A stretch of DNA of 64,000 bases from Psychrobacter sp. UBA5136 (GTDB lineage: Bacteria > Pseudomonadota > Gammaproteobacteria > Pseudomonadales > Moraxellaceae). Within the stretch, counting starts at the first letter, position 1. Each line of letters opens with the position of its first letter. Both the position numbers and the translations under genes were made by a program. The stretch lies in the NCBI RefSeq assembly GCF_002414005.1, contig NZ_DHYG01000067.1:46730-110729 (forward strand), read 5' to 3'. Shown here in pieces: positions 47,107-57,400 of this stretch. Below the pieces are notes generated by a model that was not told the origin of the DNA, did no database searches, and was given only the letters and a program-made list of their open reading frames with translations.

Positions 47107-48420
47107 ATGCCCATGAAAAAAAATATTATTTCTAAATTAGTAAGCAATAACCCATTACAGCAGGCCGGTTATTTGGCCGTTGCCAAGACACGCGCCAAAG
47201 TGTTAAAAGCCTTCGCTTACGTTGTGCCTATCAGACGGCCGATGTTATTTGTCGGCGAGAGCTCGTGTGAAGATTTGTGCGACATGCTCATCAATGAAGG
47301 CAATACCAACGTGTTTATTGTTACCGATGCGGTGTTAAACAAGCTTGGTGTCCCTGCCAAAGTCACTGATTATCTCGATAAAAAGAATATTAGCTACAAA
47401 GTCTATGATGGCATTACCCCAGATCCTACGTTTAAAGTCGTCGAAGAAGGGCTGCGTAAATCTGTTGACGCTAAATGCGATTCGATTATTGCGATAGGCG
47501 GCGGCTCGGTCATTGATGCTGCTAAGATGATTGCGATGTCACAAGGCAATAACTGCAAGCCAAAACAGCTTATGGGTATCTTAAAAGCCAGAAAGCCTTC
47601 GGTGCCACTTTATTGTATTCCTACCACGGCTGGCACGGGCTCAGAAGCGACCTTGGGCGCGGTGGTGTCAGATGACAAGACCCATCAAAAAGCCCTATCT
47701 ATCGACCCAAGAATGGTGCCATTAGCCGCTGCTATCGACCCTGTCATTATGAAAGGTATGCCAGCGCATATCACAGCGGACACGGGTATCGATGTGTTAA
47801 CCCATGCTCTAGAAGCGTGGATGAGCGCCAATGCTAGCGTTGAGACAGATTATTATGCTGCCTCTGCGGTTAAATCTGTCATGCAAAACCTACCGCTGGT
47901 TTATAAAGATGGCGGCAATCTTAAAGCCCGTGAAGAGATGGGCATTGCCGCTCATTACGGCGGTATCGCCTTTAATAAGGCGGGTTTGGGCTACGTTCAT
48001 GCCATCGCTCACCAATTGGGCGCGCACTACAGTATTCCTCATGGCCGCGCCAATGCCATCGTGCTGCCTTATGTTCTTGACGTCAACCGTAAAGGCAGCA
48101 AAAAACGCTTAGCGGCGCTGGCTCGTAGAACGGGTATGGTAAAGGATGGCCAAGCTGGCAATAGCGATAGCGACATTGCAGACCATCTCATCGCGCAAGT
48201 ATGCGACCTGATTGCCACTTTAAATATCGATCCGACGATTAAAGACATGCAAAGCAGTGATTTTGATGATATTGCCAAAGCAGCAGCAAAAGAAGTCAGT
48301 GATACCTATGCGGTGCCGACCTATTTGTCAGCCTCTGAGATTAAGGCTATCTTAACAAAGATTAAGCAAGCCAGTGATGAGCATGCCAGTCGTGATGCTG
48401 AAAATGATAAAGTTGCTTAA
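47107..48420 (+). CDS. Iron-containing alcohol dehydrogenase (type III)
   Basis: 437 residues from the ATG at 47107 with AAGGA 5 bases upstream; an ATG 20 codons earlier adds an unlikely leader. An NAD(P)-dependent dehydrogenase: the cofactor motif AIGGGSVIDAAKMIA (about 130-144), TTAGTGSEAT (about 176-185) and metal-ligand His residues in DVLTHALEAW (about 225-234) and GYVHAIAHQLGAHYSIPHG, shown in part, at about 290-310. Substrate alcohol cannot be named. Confidence 0.9.
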   Translation: MPMKKNIISKLVSNNPLQQAGYLAVAKTRAKVLKAFAYVVPIRRPMLFVGESSCEDLCDMLINEGNTNVFIVTDAVLNKLGVPAKVTDYLDKKNISYKVYDGITPDPTFKVVEEGLRKSVDAKCDSIIAIGGGSVIDAAKMIAMSQGNNCKPKQLMGILKARKPSVPLYCIPTTAGTGSEATLGAVVSDDKTHQKALSIDPRMVPLAAAIDPVIMKGMPAHITADTGIDVLTHALEAWMSANASVETDYYAASAVKSVMQNLPLVYKDGGNLKAREEMGIAAHYGGIAFNKAGLGYVHAIAHQLGAHYSIPHGRANAIVLPYVLDVNRKGSKKRLAALARRTGMVKDGQAGNSDSDIADHLIAQVCDLIATLNIDPTIKDMQSSDFDDIAKAAAKEVSDTYAVPTYLSASEIKAILTKIKQASDEHASRDAENDKVA

Positions 48421-48451
48421 CCTTAAAAGCCAGTGAATAACCTCTAAAAAC

Positions 48452-48488
48452 AAAAAAGCATATTACCTTATCAGTAATATGCTTTTTT
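48452..48488. terminator. Bidirectional terminator between alcohol dehydrogenase and folE
   Basis: 15-bp perfect stem (48452-48466 with 48474-48488, core GCATATTAC), 7-base loop, A-run left and T-run right, so it serves both convergent genes. Confidence 0.9.
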
Positions 48489-48508
48489 TATGATTTTAAA
48501 CAACCCAC

Positions 48509-49120
48509 TTAAAATGCAGGGCGGCGTTTTGGCACGGCATCTAAAAATTCATTACGCGCTTGATTGTCGTGTACATATTCGCCGAGCATCGCTGTGCTGC
48601 GCGTGGTCGAATGCTGCTTGCTGACACCGCGCATCATCATACACATATGCGCTGCATCCATGACTACCGCCACACCGCGGCAACCTGTCACATCCATAAT
48701 GGCTTGTGCCACTTGTTCGCTTAAATTCTCTTGAATTTGCAAACGACGGGCAAACATATCGACGATACGGGCGAATTTTGACAGCCCTAATACTTGTCCA
48801 TTTGGCAAATAACCAATGTGCGCGATGCCATGAAACGGCAACATATGATGCTCACATAATGAATAAAATTCAATGTTTTGCACCAACACCAATTCACGAT
48901 TGGTCGATGGGAATACCGCGTCGTTGACGACTTCCTCCAAGCTTTGATGATAACCTTCAGTCAAGTGCGCAAACGCTTTTGCTGCGCGCATCGGGGTTTC
49001 TTCTAAGCCGGGACGCTGTAAATCTTCGCCAGTTGAGATGATTAGCTGACGATAAGATTCGATACTTTCTTGATAATCTGATGTAATTGTTGGGGTATTG
49101 CTCATAAGTTTGGCAGCCAT
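48509..49120 (-). CDS. folE: GTP cyclohydrolase I
   Basis: 203 residues. First enzyme of tetrahydrofolate synthesis, converting GTP to dihydroneopterin triphosphate. The zinc and catalytic residues are in YSLCEHHMLPFHG (about 86-98); GLSKFARIVDMFARRLQIQE, slightly shortened in family terms, spans about 111-130, and AHMCMMMRG (about 157-165) holds the last Cys ligand. A second ATG at codon 6 is an alternative start. Confidence 0.97.
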   Translation of the reverse strand: MAAKLMSNTPTITSDYQESIESYRQLIISTGEDLQRPGLEETPMRAAKAFAHLTEGYHQSLEEVVNDAVFPSTNRELVLVQNIEFYSLCEHHMLPFHGIAHIGYLPNGQVLGLSKFARIVDMFARRLQIQENLSEQVAQAIMDVTGCRGVAVVMDAAHMCMMMRGVSKQHSTTRSTAMLGEYVHDNQARNEFLDAVPKRRPAF

Positions 49121-49371
49121 CCAAAATGTGGGTGTAGCTTAACGCTAAATCCTCGTTTACAAATAAGCGTTGTAAAGGACTTTATAAAGATTGTGCAAGC
49201 TGGGAAGGGTTGTGATTATACTTGAAAAGCACTCAACTTCATACCGTTATGGACAATCCCTATCAGCTATCTGCAAAAACCGTCACTCAAATGCTGGTTA
49301 TCTGAAGGGTTACGCGCACAAATATAAACAGTAAAGGTGAGCGATTGGCAAAGAGAGTTATAGTTTACGAC

Positions 49372-49399
49372 TGTTTACTTAAATTGATTCGTGTATAAT
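49372..49399 (+). promoter_or_regulatory. Candidate promoter of fabI
   Basis: Perfect TATAAT (49394-49399) with a weak TGTTTA at 16-base spacing, about 90 bases before the fabI ATG. Confidence 0.5.
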
Positions 49400-49487
49400 A
49401 AAGCCACTTTATATCTTTACTTGCGCTCTCTTATATTGGCTCATTTTAATGAGTTTCAATAGTTTAATCGTTCAACAAGGAAATATT

Positions 49488-50294
49488 ATGCTACTACAAG
49501 GACAACGCTTTGTCGTCACCGGCATCGCCAGCAAACTCTCTATCGCTTGGGCAATCGCTGAAGCGCTGCACCGCGAAGGCGCGTCGTTAATTTTGACGTA
49601 TCCCAATGATAAAATTAAAAAACGTGTCGATATGGCCGCAGAAGCTTTTGAAGCTGACCTAGTGCTTGAGTGTGACGTGGCGTCCGATGAGTCAATTGCT
49701 GCGTGCTTTGAGCAAGTGACCGCGCACTGGGGCGATGGCATTGATGGCGTTGTCCATGCGATTGGTTTTGCGCCGATGGATCAGCTAGACGGCGATTTTG
49801 TTAAGGCCACGACCCGTGAAGGCAGCCAGATTGCCCATGATATCTCAAGCTACAGCTTTGTCGCATTGGCAAAAGCAGCGCGCGAGCTGTTAGCCATGCG
49901 TCACGGTTCTATGCTGACCTTGACTTATGAAGGGAGCATCTCGGTATTGCCAAATTACAATGTCATGGGTATGGCAAAAGCCAGCCTTGAGGCCAGTGTG
50001 CGCTACCTTGCTACCTCGATGGGCGGCGAAGGTATTCGTGTCAATGCCATTTCTGCTGGTCCTATTCGTACCCTTGCGGCAAGTGGCATTAAATCGTTCC
50101 GTAAAATGCTCGACATCAGTGAAAAAATCGCCCCGCTACAGCGTAATATTACCCAAACCGAAGTCGGTAATGCCGCGCTTTTCTTGCTGTCACCGTGGGC
50201 ATCTGGTATTACTGGCGAGATTATGTTTGTGGATGCAGGTTTTAATACCGTCGCCATCAGCGAGCAGTTAATGATGCTTGATGAGACAAAATAA
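49488..50294 (+). CDS. fabI: Enoyl-[acyl-carrier-protein] reductase (NADH)
   Basis: 268 residues from the ATG at 49488 (AAGGA 7 bases upstream); an ATG 13 codons earlier lacks such a site. Last reduction step of fatty-acid elongation. A short-chain dehydrogenase fold with the FabI-type VTGIASKLSIAWAIA (about 10-24), the catalytic pair of Tyr in TYEGSISVLPNYNVMGMAK (about 147-165) with Lys165, and the ISAGPIRTLAASGI loop (about 191-204). Length and the ISAGPIRTLA motif separate it from FabG. Confidence 0.95.
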   Translation: MLLQGQRFVVTGIASKLSIAWAIAEALHREGASLILTYPNDKIKKRVDMAAEAFEADLVLECDVASDESIAACFEQVTAHWGDGIDGVVHAIGFAPMDQLDGDFVKATTREGSQIAHDISSYSFVALAKAARELLAMRHGSMLTLTYEGSISVLPNYNVMGMAKASLEASVRYLATSMGGEGIRVNAISAGPIRTLAASGIKSFRKMLDISEKIAPLQRNITQTEVGNAALFLLSPWASGITGEIMFVDAGFNTVAISEQLMMLDETK

Positions 50295-50346
50295 CAGCTA
50301 CTCATTATACTGCCAATGCTAGATAATGTGCTTTAAGCAGGTCGGA

Positions 50347-50371
50347 AGGCAGCCAATTGGCTGTCTTTTTT
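50347..50371 (+). terminator. Terminator of fabI
   Basis: 7-bp stem GGCAGCC with GGCTGTC (one G-T pair), AATT loop, then a T-run. Confidence 0.8.
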
Positions 50372-50417
50372 AGTTATAATAGGGGCTTTTTTGGTGCTAG
50401 GCCATTGGGCGGCGAAT

Positions 50418-51116
50418 ATGATAACCAGATTACCAAAATGGATATTGTGGGGCGGCGCTGTGCTGGCATTTAGTGCTGGCTGCGTCAATACGGCGGCATT
50501 GATGGGCTTTACCAATTTGTCTGTCTCGCACGTGACGGGCAACGTCAGCTTGTTTTCAGCCGCGATTGCTCACTTGGACGGCCGCAGTATTTTATATATT
50601 GGCGCGTTGTTGCTATCGTTTTTGGCAGGGGCAATATTAAGCGGTTTTGTCATTGGGCAACGCTCATTAAAACTGGGCCGGCGTTATGGCAGTGCGCTTT
50701 ATATTGAAGCGGCGTTGTTATTGATTAGCTACTGGTTATATCAGCAGCATGATTATTTAGGACAATTGGCGGCGGCAATGGCGTGCGGTTTGCAAAATGC
50801 GATGGTTGCTACCTATAGCGGCGCGGTTATTCGCACCACGCATCTGACTGGCCTGACCTCTGACATGGGCGCTGCCATCGGTAATTGGCTGGCTGGTCGT
50901 CGTATCAGTAAGCCGACATTGGGTTTTCAAGCGATTATTTGGTATTGCTTTTGCGGGGGTAGTACAGTCGGCGCGTTTTTATATGCCAAAGTTGGTTATG
51001 GCGCGTTATTTGTGCCCATTAGCATTGTTTTAAGTGCAGCCTTTTTTTATAACTATATGTCAGATCGCCTACCAGAGAAAAGACAGCCTAGACAAAAAAA
51101 GCGCCCATCTCTTTGA
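50418..51116 (+). CDS. DUF1275 (YoaK-type) membrane protein
   Basis: 232 residues from the ATG at 50418 with GGCGG 5 bases upstream. TTG 50391 and GTG 50394, both close behind AGGGG (50381-50385), are real alternatives. About six membrane helices. LAFSAGCVNTAALMGF (about 16-31) and VSHVTGNVSLF (about 36-46) are the family signature, as is the AMACGLQNAMVATYSG stretch (about 120-135). Function unknown; some relatives are annotated as permeases without proof. Confidence 0.87.
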   Translation: MITRLPKWILWGGAVLAFSAGCVNTAALMGFTNLSVSHVTGNVSLFSAAIAHLDGRSILYIGALLLSFLAGAILSGFVIGQRSLKLGRRYGSALYIEAALLLISYWLYQQHDYLGQLAAAMACGLQNAMVATYSGAVIRTTHLTGLTSDMGAAIGNWLAGRRISKPTLGFQAIIWYCFCGGSTVGAFLYAKVGYGALFVPISIVLSAAFFYNYMSDRLPEKRQPRQKKRPSL

Positions 51117-51128
51117 TGCGCGCTTTTT
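51096..51128 (+). terminator. Terminator of the DUF1275 gene
   Basis: 9-bp stem AAAAAGCGC (51096-51104) with GCGCTTTTT (51120-51128). The left arm and loop lie in the last codons of the gene. Confidence 0.75.
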
Positions 51129-51209
51129 GTTTTAATTTTATCGTTTAAGTAAGCTTAATGATATTGTTTAAACAAGCTTAATGATTTTAGTGACAATGAT
51201 AAAGCCAGA

Positions 51210-51371
51210 TTATCTATCGTCTTCTTCATGATCTTCATGTTCGTGCAGGCCTTGCATCATGTCCAACGCCGAATCATCAGTACGCTGCTGATCTTCCTTG
51301 TCCAAGCCATCTTGATTGATGTCTTTTGGCGCCATTTTGGTGGTTGAGTCGGTTTTATTGGTATTTGGCAT
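51210..51371 (-). CDS. Small acidic protein, 53 residues, unknown function
   Basis: ATG at 51371 to TAA at 51210, with AGGAG 7 bases upstream, an excellent ribosome site. The product is very acidic and soluble, without a signal peptide. It contains DINQDGLDKEDQ (about 17-28), similar to a calcium-binding EF-hand loop, though position 12 is Gln rather than Glu. It ends in a His/Asp/Glu-rich tail, HEHEDHEEDDR. A metal-binding role is possible but unproven. It stands alone, convergent with the DUF1275 gene. Confidence 0.75.
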   Translation of the reverse strand: MPNTNKTDSTTKMAPKDINQDGLDKEDQQRTDDSALDMMQGLHEHEDHEEDDR

Positions 51372-51872
51372 AAGATACTCCTGTTTGTTTTTAGCAATTT
51401 TCGATAGAAATTCTTAAAAGTACAATTGTTAAAAATAGAGCAAGTTTATTGATATTTGGTTTTATATTAACTTATTTAGTATGGGATAGCGTCATAGGGT
51501 TGTACAGGTATAATATGGACTTATTTGGTGACGATGTGTAACCGCATATCACGAGGGTTACGGCTTAATAATATTGATGCGTTAATCTTCGACCAGCGTT
51601 GTTTTTGTCTATCGTTTCCGTCCATTGTTTGCGTTTTAATTGGTATGGGCTATATCTAAAATGCATGGCCTAAAGAACATTTATTAAATTCTAATGACGT
51701 TATTTCACACCAATTTTAAGAACAGTTTTTTTTGCATTCGTTTTTTTATATATCCGCTATGATGAAGACGTATTTTTGCGGTTGTCGGTTAAATAGTTGC
51801 CAATCGCTAACATAAACATACGTCTTTGCTTTAGTATCTTTTACACTGTCTTTGAGGAAATAGGGACATTTT
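51372..51872. other. Divergent spacer upstream of the DASS transporter
   Basis: 501 AT-rich bases between the small acidic gene and the transporter. A TATGAT at 51758-51763 could be a -10 but lacks a well-spaced -35. No small ORF with a ribosome site was seen. A minus-strand frame (51746-51958) overlaps the transporter start and is a shadow. Confidence 0.5.
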
Positions 51873-53294
51873 ATGTCAGAGAAAAAACTAGACAGCCATC
51901 TTCCTGACGATGGCAATGAGTATTTATTTACCGATACCTTTCCAAAGGGTACGGGCAAAGGGTTGGTCGTTGTCGCTATTGCAGCGATTATCAGTATGAT
52001 TATCTATAACGTCTTGCCATTCGATATCAATGCCAACAAAGGCCTTGCGATGCTGTTTTTTATCGGTGCGCTGTGGCTAACAGAGGCGTTACACGTGACG
52101 ATTACCGCGCTTTTGGTCGTCGTCGTTGGGGCGCTAATTGGCATTCCAGAATTTGATGCAGAGATTGGCTTACAAAGCTTTGCCAATCCGACCATTTATT
52201 TATTCTTTGGTGGTTTTGCGTTGGCGGCGGCATTGCATGTGCAGCAATTGGACAAAAAAATTGCCCTAAAGATTTTATCGATGTCAGGCGGCAAGCTAAG
52301 TACGGCAGTGTTTTTGATATTTGGCGTAACGGCATTTTTGTCGATGTGGATATCGAATACGGCGACCGCGGCGATGATGTTGCCATTGGCGCTCGGTATT
52401 TTAACCCAAGTTAACCGTGAAAAAGACCGTGGCACTTTTGTGTTTGTACTACTGGGTATTGCTTATTCGGCAAGTCTTGGTGGCCTTGGCACCATCGTTG
52501 GTTCACCGCCAAACGCCATCGCGGCAAAGGCGCTTGATATTGCTTTTGTAGATTGGATGAAGTTTGGCATACCGATGATGCTGGTGCTACTGCCTTTATT
52601 ATTGGGTGCCATGTATGTGTACCTAAAGCCAAATCTAAATCGTAAAATTACGCTCATTGATGACGATCCTATCGCGTGGAATAAACCGCGCATAGTGACG
52701 ATTATTGTCTTCATCATCACCGCACTTAGCTGGATATTCTCTAAGAAAATCGGTGCAGTATTGGATATCACAGATACCGATGCCGTTATTGCCTTATCCG
52801 CCGCTGCTGCTGTGGTCAGTTTGGGCTTGGTTTCATGGAAGCAGGTATCTGATAACACCGACTGGGGCGTGCTCATGCTGTTTGGTGGCGGTATTGCCTT
52901 ATCAACGATTTTGAAAGTTTCGGGCGCGTCTTTGGTACTGGGTGAGACGGTGGCCAATGCGCTGTCTGCTGCACCGCTTATCGTGGTGATGATTGCGGTA
53001 TCGGCATTTATTATTTTCTTGACAGAGTTTGCTTCTAATACGGCTTCTGCTGCTCTATTGGTTCCCGTGTTTGCTGCTATTGCTGAGCAAATGGGATTGC
53101 CGCATGAAGTGCTGGTGTTGATTATCGGTATTGGTGCATCCTGTGCCTTTATGCTACCAGTTGCGACGCCGCCAAATGCGATTGTCTTTGGTACGGGGCT
53201 GATTAAGCAGAACGAGATGGTTCGTACGGGTGTCATTCTTAATATTATCGCCACCCTTGTGGTCGGGCTGTGGGCGTATTTTTTCTTAATATAG
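51873..53294 (+). CDS. DASS/SLC13 family sodium-dicarboxylate symporter
   Basis: 473 residues, about eleven hydrophobic segments after a short polar N-terminus. The two SNT-type motifs are intact: ISNTATAAMMLPLALGI (about 158-174) and ASNTASAALLVPVFAAI (about 386-402). The SLC13 signature IGIGASCAFMLPVATPPNAIV, in part, lies at about 414-434. It should import di- or tricarboxylates or sulfate with Na+. The substrate cannot be fixed from sequence. Good RBS (TGAGGAAATAGGGA). Confidence 0.92.
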   Translation: MSEKKLDSHLPDDGNEYLFTDTFPKGTGKGLVVVAIAAIISMIIYNVLPFDINANKGLAMLFFIGALWLTEALHVTITALLVVVVGALIGIPEFDAEIGLQSFANPTIYLFFGGFALAAALHVQQLDKKIALKILSMSGGKLSTAVFLIFGVTAFLSMWISNTATAAMMLPLALGILTQVNREKDRGTFVFVLLGIAYSASLGGLGTIVGSPPNAIAAKALDIAFVDWMKFGIPMMLVLLPLLLGAMYVYLKPNLNRKITLIDDDPIAWNKPRIVTIIVFIITALSWIFSKKIGAVLDITDTDAVIALSAAAAVVSLGLVSWKQVSDNTDWGVLMLFGGGIALSTILKVSGASLVLGETVANALSAAPLIVVMIAVSAFIIFLTEFASNTASAALLVPVFAAIAEQMGLPHEVLVLIIGIGASCAFMLPVATPPNAIVFGTGLIKQNEMVRTGVILNIIATLVVGLWAYFFLI

Positions 53295-53319
53295 CCTAAG
53301 CCATAACTTGTTAGTCCAG

Positions 53320-53353
53320 AAAAACCCGATGTTTATTAAATATCGGGTTTTTT
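53320..53353 (+). terminator. Terminator of the DASS transporter gene
   Basis: Stem AAACCCGAT with ATCGGGTTT (53322-53330 and 53342-53350), 11-base loop, T-run. Confidence 0.85.
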
Positions 53354-53435
53354 ATTTCCTTTTTATTTGCAATGACTGTATAACTAAAGCTTAAGGATGA
53401 GCTTTATAGAATGGATCAGATAAGGACTGGGTAAA

Positions 53436-54026
53436 ATGCTAACACTGTTTATGGTGCAACTTGGTGGTCGCCCAAAAGGTCGTTTAATTGAGCAGCACGA
53501 TATGTTTTTTGGCGTGGCCAACCAAGTCAGCGAGCTGATAGACGATATCAATCAGCACTGGCCTGAGGTCAAAAATAAATGGCACATTGACTCGTATCGA
53601 GCGATTAGCAAAGTTGATAATTATGCGATTAAATTGGTCGAATTAAGTAACCAAACAGAGAGTGCCAACGATTTAAAACTGTTCTTTATCAATTTAGGTG
53701 GTTATCAACGTGGCAGTTTTGAGGAGTTTCATTACAAACTGCTTATCGTTGCTGCTACTCAAGCGGACGCTATTAAGCAAGCAAAGCAGAGCGAATTTTA
53801 TAAAGCCTTTACTTATAAGGATAAAGAGTCGCCTTTTAATGCCGCCTCGCATATTGATGATAAGTTTGAAGTAGATATCGATGATATATACAACGTCAAT
53901 GACCTTATCTCAAATGTTCGGCTACTCATTGAGCCGATTAGTAATGATCGTCATGAGCTTGTACAGGCTGATGATAAAGAGTACGTTGGTTATCTGAGTA
54001 TCAAGAATTTAAGGAAATTAGCATAA
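53436..54026 (+). CDS. DUF1543 domain protein
   Basis: 196 residues, no signal peptide. The family start LFMVQLGGRPKGRLIEQHD is at about 4-22, followed by a repeat-like second unit beginning LKLFFINLGGYQRGSFEEFH (about 81-100, in part). DUF1543 proteins are uncharacterised; the internal duplication is visible. AAGGA lies 11 bases before the ATG. The next gene begins one base after its stop, so they are one transcript. Confidence 0.85.
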   Translation: MLTLFMVQLGGRPKGRLIEQHDMFFGVANQVSELIDDINQHWPEVKNKWHIDSYRAISKVDNYAIKLVELSNQTESANDLKLFFINLGGYQRGSFEEFHYKLLIVAATQADAIKQAKQSEFYKAFTYKDKESPFNAASHIDDKFEVDIDDIYNVNDLISNVRLLIEPISNDRHELVQADDKEYVGYLSIKNLRKLA

Positions 54027-54027
54027 T

Positions 54028-54342
54028 ATGGCTTTAAATATGTACTATAAAAACGGCATCATTCGCAAAACGCGCAGCCAGATATCTGATGAGCTATTGA
54101 CCACGCTTTATCAGGTTCACAATAATACCAATTTTCCGCAATTGACGTGGTTAATTGATAACCTTTATGAAAATCCACAGATTCAGCCTGATGTCGCGCA
54201 GGCGTTAGCTGATGAGGTGGTCGCGTTTGAAAGATTGTTACTTTCGTTGCACCTGCCTTTTCCTATGCTGCCACTGCAAAAGCTCCATACCTTTTTTACG
54301 GGAGCTGCGACTAGCAGGCAGCCCATTTATACCAGTAATTAA
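54028..54342 (+). CDS. Small protein of unknown function
   Basis: 104 residues, soluble, no family I recognise. It starts MALNMYYKNGIIRKTRSQ, one base after the DUF1543 stop, with AAGGA inside the end of that gene. The tight coupling suggests a shared role. The C-terminal part is Leu/Pro-rich (LLLSLHLPFPMLPLQKL). No membrane segment is clear. Confidence 0.72.
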   Translation: MALNMYYKNGIIRKTRSQISDELLTTLYQVHNNTNFPQLTWLIDNLYENPQIQPDVAQALADEVVAFERLLLSLHLPFPMLPLQKLHTFFTGAATSRQPIYTSN

Positions 54343-54442
54343 TGAATTTTTCGCTTTAGCCCGTTTCTATAACTATCTTGAATCATGCCCAAATTACCCC
54401 CATAATCTAAACACTTCTAAATAATAAATAGCCTAAGTAAAT

Positions 54443-57400
54443 ATGCCCAATACTCCTAAAAACAACTCAGAAATACCTACTTCACAAACGTCAATCAAAA
54501 ACAAAAGCAACAAAGCAAACAAAGTGATAAATCCGAACGATGATTCTACTGTCACAGTAAACACTGATAACGCATCTTCGCACGCTAAGGTTGCTGCCGA
54601 TTTGCCAGTTTTAGCAAAAGATAGCTATTATCTCAGCCGTTTAGAGCGTGAGCTGGCGCGTGCTGCTGTGGCTAACAAGAAGAGCGATCAGAAAAGTTCT
54701 GATAATAAAGCAGAAGATGGGCTAACCAAAAAACGCGCCCAGTACGACAAAATAAAAACCCGCTCACAGCAAGCGGTGCAAGCGCGTATCGATAGTATTC
54801 CTCAAGATTTAGCAGCCAAGTTAAATCTTGATCTGCCAGTAAGTCAACGCGCCGATGATTTGGTACAAGCGATTATTGATAACCAAGTGATTATCGTGGC
54901 AGGTGAGACGGGTTCTGGTAAAACGACGCAATTACCGAAGCTTGCCATGCTGGCAGGGCGCGGTATTACGGGACAAATAGGACATACCCAGCCAAGGCGA
55001 CTGGCTGCTCGTAGTGTGGCAAACCGAATCGCGGAAGAGTTGGGCGAGCCGCTCGGTAATAGCGTCAGTTTTAAAATCCGCTTTAATGAGCAAGGCTCGG
55101 CGCAGTCTATTGTGAAATTGATGACCGATGGTATTTTGCTTGCTGAATTGGGTCACGATCGTTTCTTGAGTAAATATGACACCATCATCATTGATGAAGC
55201 CCATGAGCGTAGCTTAAATATTGACTTTATTATGGGTTATCTAAAAAAGCTGCTGCCGAAACGTCCAGATTTAAAGGTCATTATTACCTCTGCCACTCTG
55301 GATACTCAGCGTTTTAGCGAATACTTTAGCCATTATGATAAGAAGCTAAAACGTAACGTCCCTGCGCCGATTTTTAATGTCGAAGGACGTAGCTATCCTG
55401 TGGAAGTTCGTTATCGTCCGTTGACCGATGAGCCAGTGAGTAGCTCGGATGATGATAGCTATGATGACTTTGAAGAGAATCTGCCTCGCGCGGTGGTTGC
55501 TGCCGTCGAAGAATGTTTTAGCGATGCACAAAATAAAGGGCATGCCGATCAAGCAGATATCTTGATATTTGCTGCCACAGAAGCCGAGATTCGTGAGCTC
55601 CAAGAGGTGCTTGAGCGTCATGGGCCCAAGCACACCGAAGTATTGCCACTATTTGCACGGCAGACTTATGAAGAGCAGCAGCGCATCTTTCAGCCTTCAG
55701 GTCGCGGTCGGCGTATCGTTATCGCCACCAACGTTGCTGAGACGGCGCTGACCGTACCTGGCATCCGCTATGTGATTGACTTAGGATTTGCGCGGATATC
55801 ACGCTATTCGTATCGCTCTCGCGTGCAGCGTTTACCGATTGAAGCCATCTCGCAAGCGGCGGCCAATCAGCGTAAAGGTCGCTGCGGCCGTGTCGCACCT
55901 GGCGTTTGTATTCGTCTTTATTCTGAGGAGGACTTTGGCGGGCGTCCAGAATTTACCGAACCTGAGATTTTACGCACTAATTTGGCGTCGGTGATTTTGC
56001 AAATGGCCAACCTGCGCTTAGGCAGCGTCGAGGATTTTGCCTTCATTGAGCCGCCTGATAGCCGCTTGGTTACTGATGGGCATAAACTGCTCGATGAGCT
56101 AGGCGCGATTACGTCTAAAGGCGGCGCCGCGAGTCATGCTAAAAGGCAAAAAGGGTCTGATCACCTGCGTCTGACAGCGATTGGGCAAAAAATGGCGCGT
56201 ATGCCAATCGACCCGAGGCTTGCGCGTATGTTGGTTGCTGGTAGCGATTTTGATTGTATTCGTGAGATGCTTATCGTCGTCGCGGCGCTTGCCGTGCAAG
56301 ATCCACGCGAGCGTCCGGCCAATAAGCGCCAACAAGCGGATCAAAAGCATGCAGAATTTCGCCAAGATGACTCAGACTTTTTATTTTATCTGAGTCTGTG
56401 GAAAGCCTTGTTTGAAAAGGATGAAGACGGCAACAAACTGTCTGGCAATCAGCGTAAGCAGTTTACCAAGAAAAACTATCTGAGCTTTCCGCGTGTGCGC
56501 GAGTGGAGTCAAACCCATCGTCAGTTGGTACAAATGGTCACTGAGCTAAAGCTGACTGATGTGAAAGATGCAAAAACTACTAGTAAAAATGCTTCGTTAG
56601 AGAATGTGACGAGTGACCCTACTGCGATTGAAGATGAGGAACTTAAAGCCGTTAAATATGCCAATTTACATCGCGCATTATTAACAGGGCTGTTATCGAC
56701 GATTGCGCATAAAACCGAAAATCGCGGTGAATACTTAGCTGCGCGCCAGCAAAAAGCCAAAATTTTCCCAGCCAGTACGGTGTTTAAACAAGTACCGCCT
56801 TGGGTCATGGCTTTTGAAGTGGTCGAAACCTCACAAGTCTTTATGCGTACCGTTGCCAAAATCGAACCAGAGTGGATTATCTCAGCGGCGGGTAACTTAT
56901 TAAAATATCACTACTTTGAGCCGCATTGGTCGAAAAAAACCGGACGCGTCAAAGCTTACGCGCAGATTAGTTTATTTGGTCTGATTATTATTAGTAAACA
57001 GCTGACCAATTATGAGCAGGTTAATCTCAGTGAATCGCGGGAAATCTTTATCCGTGATGGTTTGGTGACTGGTAACTTGGGTCGGCAAGCGCCATTTTTA
57101 CAGCATAATATGGACAAAATCGCTGACATCGAACGCCTTGAAGACAAATTACGCCGCCGTGATTTATTGGTTGATGAAGAAGCGCTGTATCAGTTTTATG
57201 ATAAAAAAATTCCCGAGCATGTTGCCAGTCGCAAAGCCTTTGAGGATTGGCGCGCTGAGGTGGAAAAAACCGATGCTAAATATTTATTCTTTACCGATGA
57301 AGATGTTCTTAACAGCCAAGCCCCAACCACAGGCGATTTCCCAGAAGTGTGGAAACTGGGTGATTTAAAGTTGCCGCTACGTTATGTCTTTGATCCGTCA

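Noticed and set aside
52463..53254. Long (263-codon) frame antisense to the DASS transporter
   Set aside because: It mirrors the codon pattern of the hydrophobic gene on the other strand and has no ribosome site.
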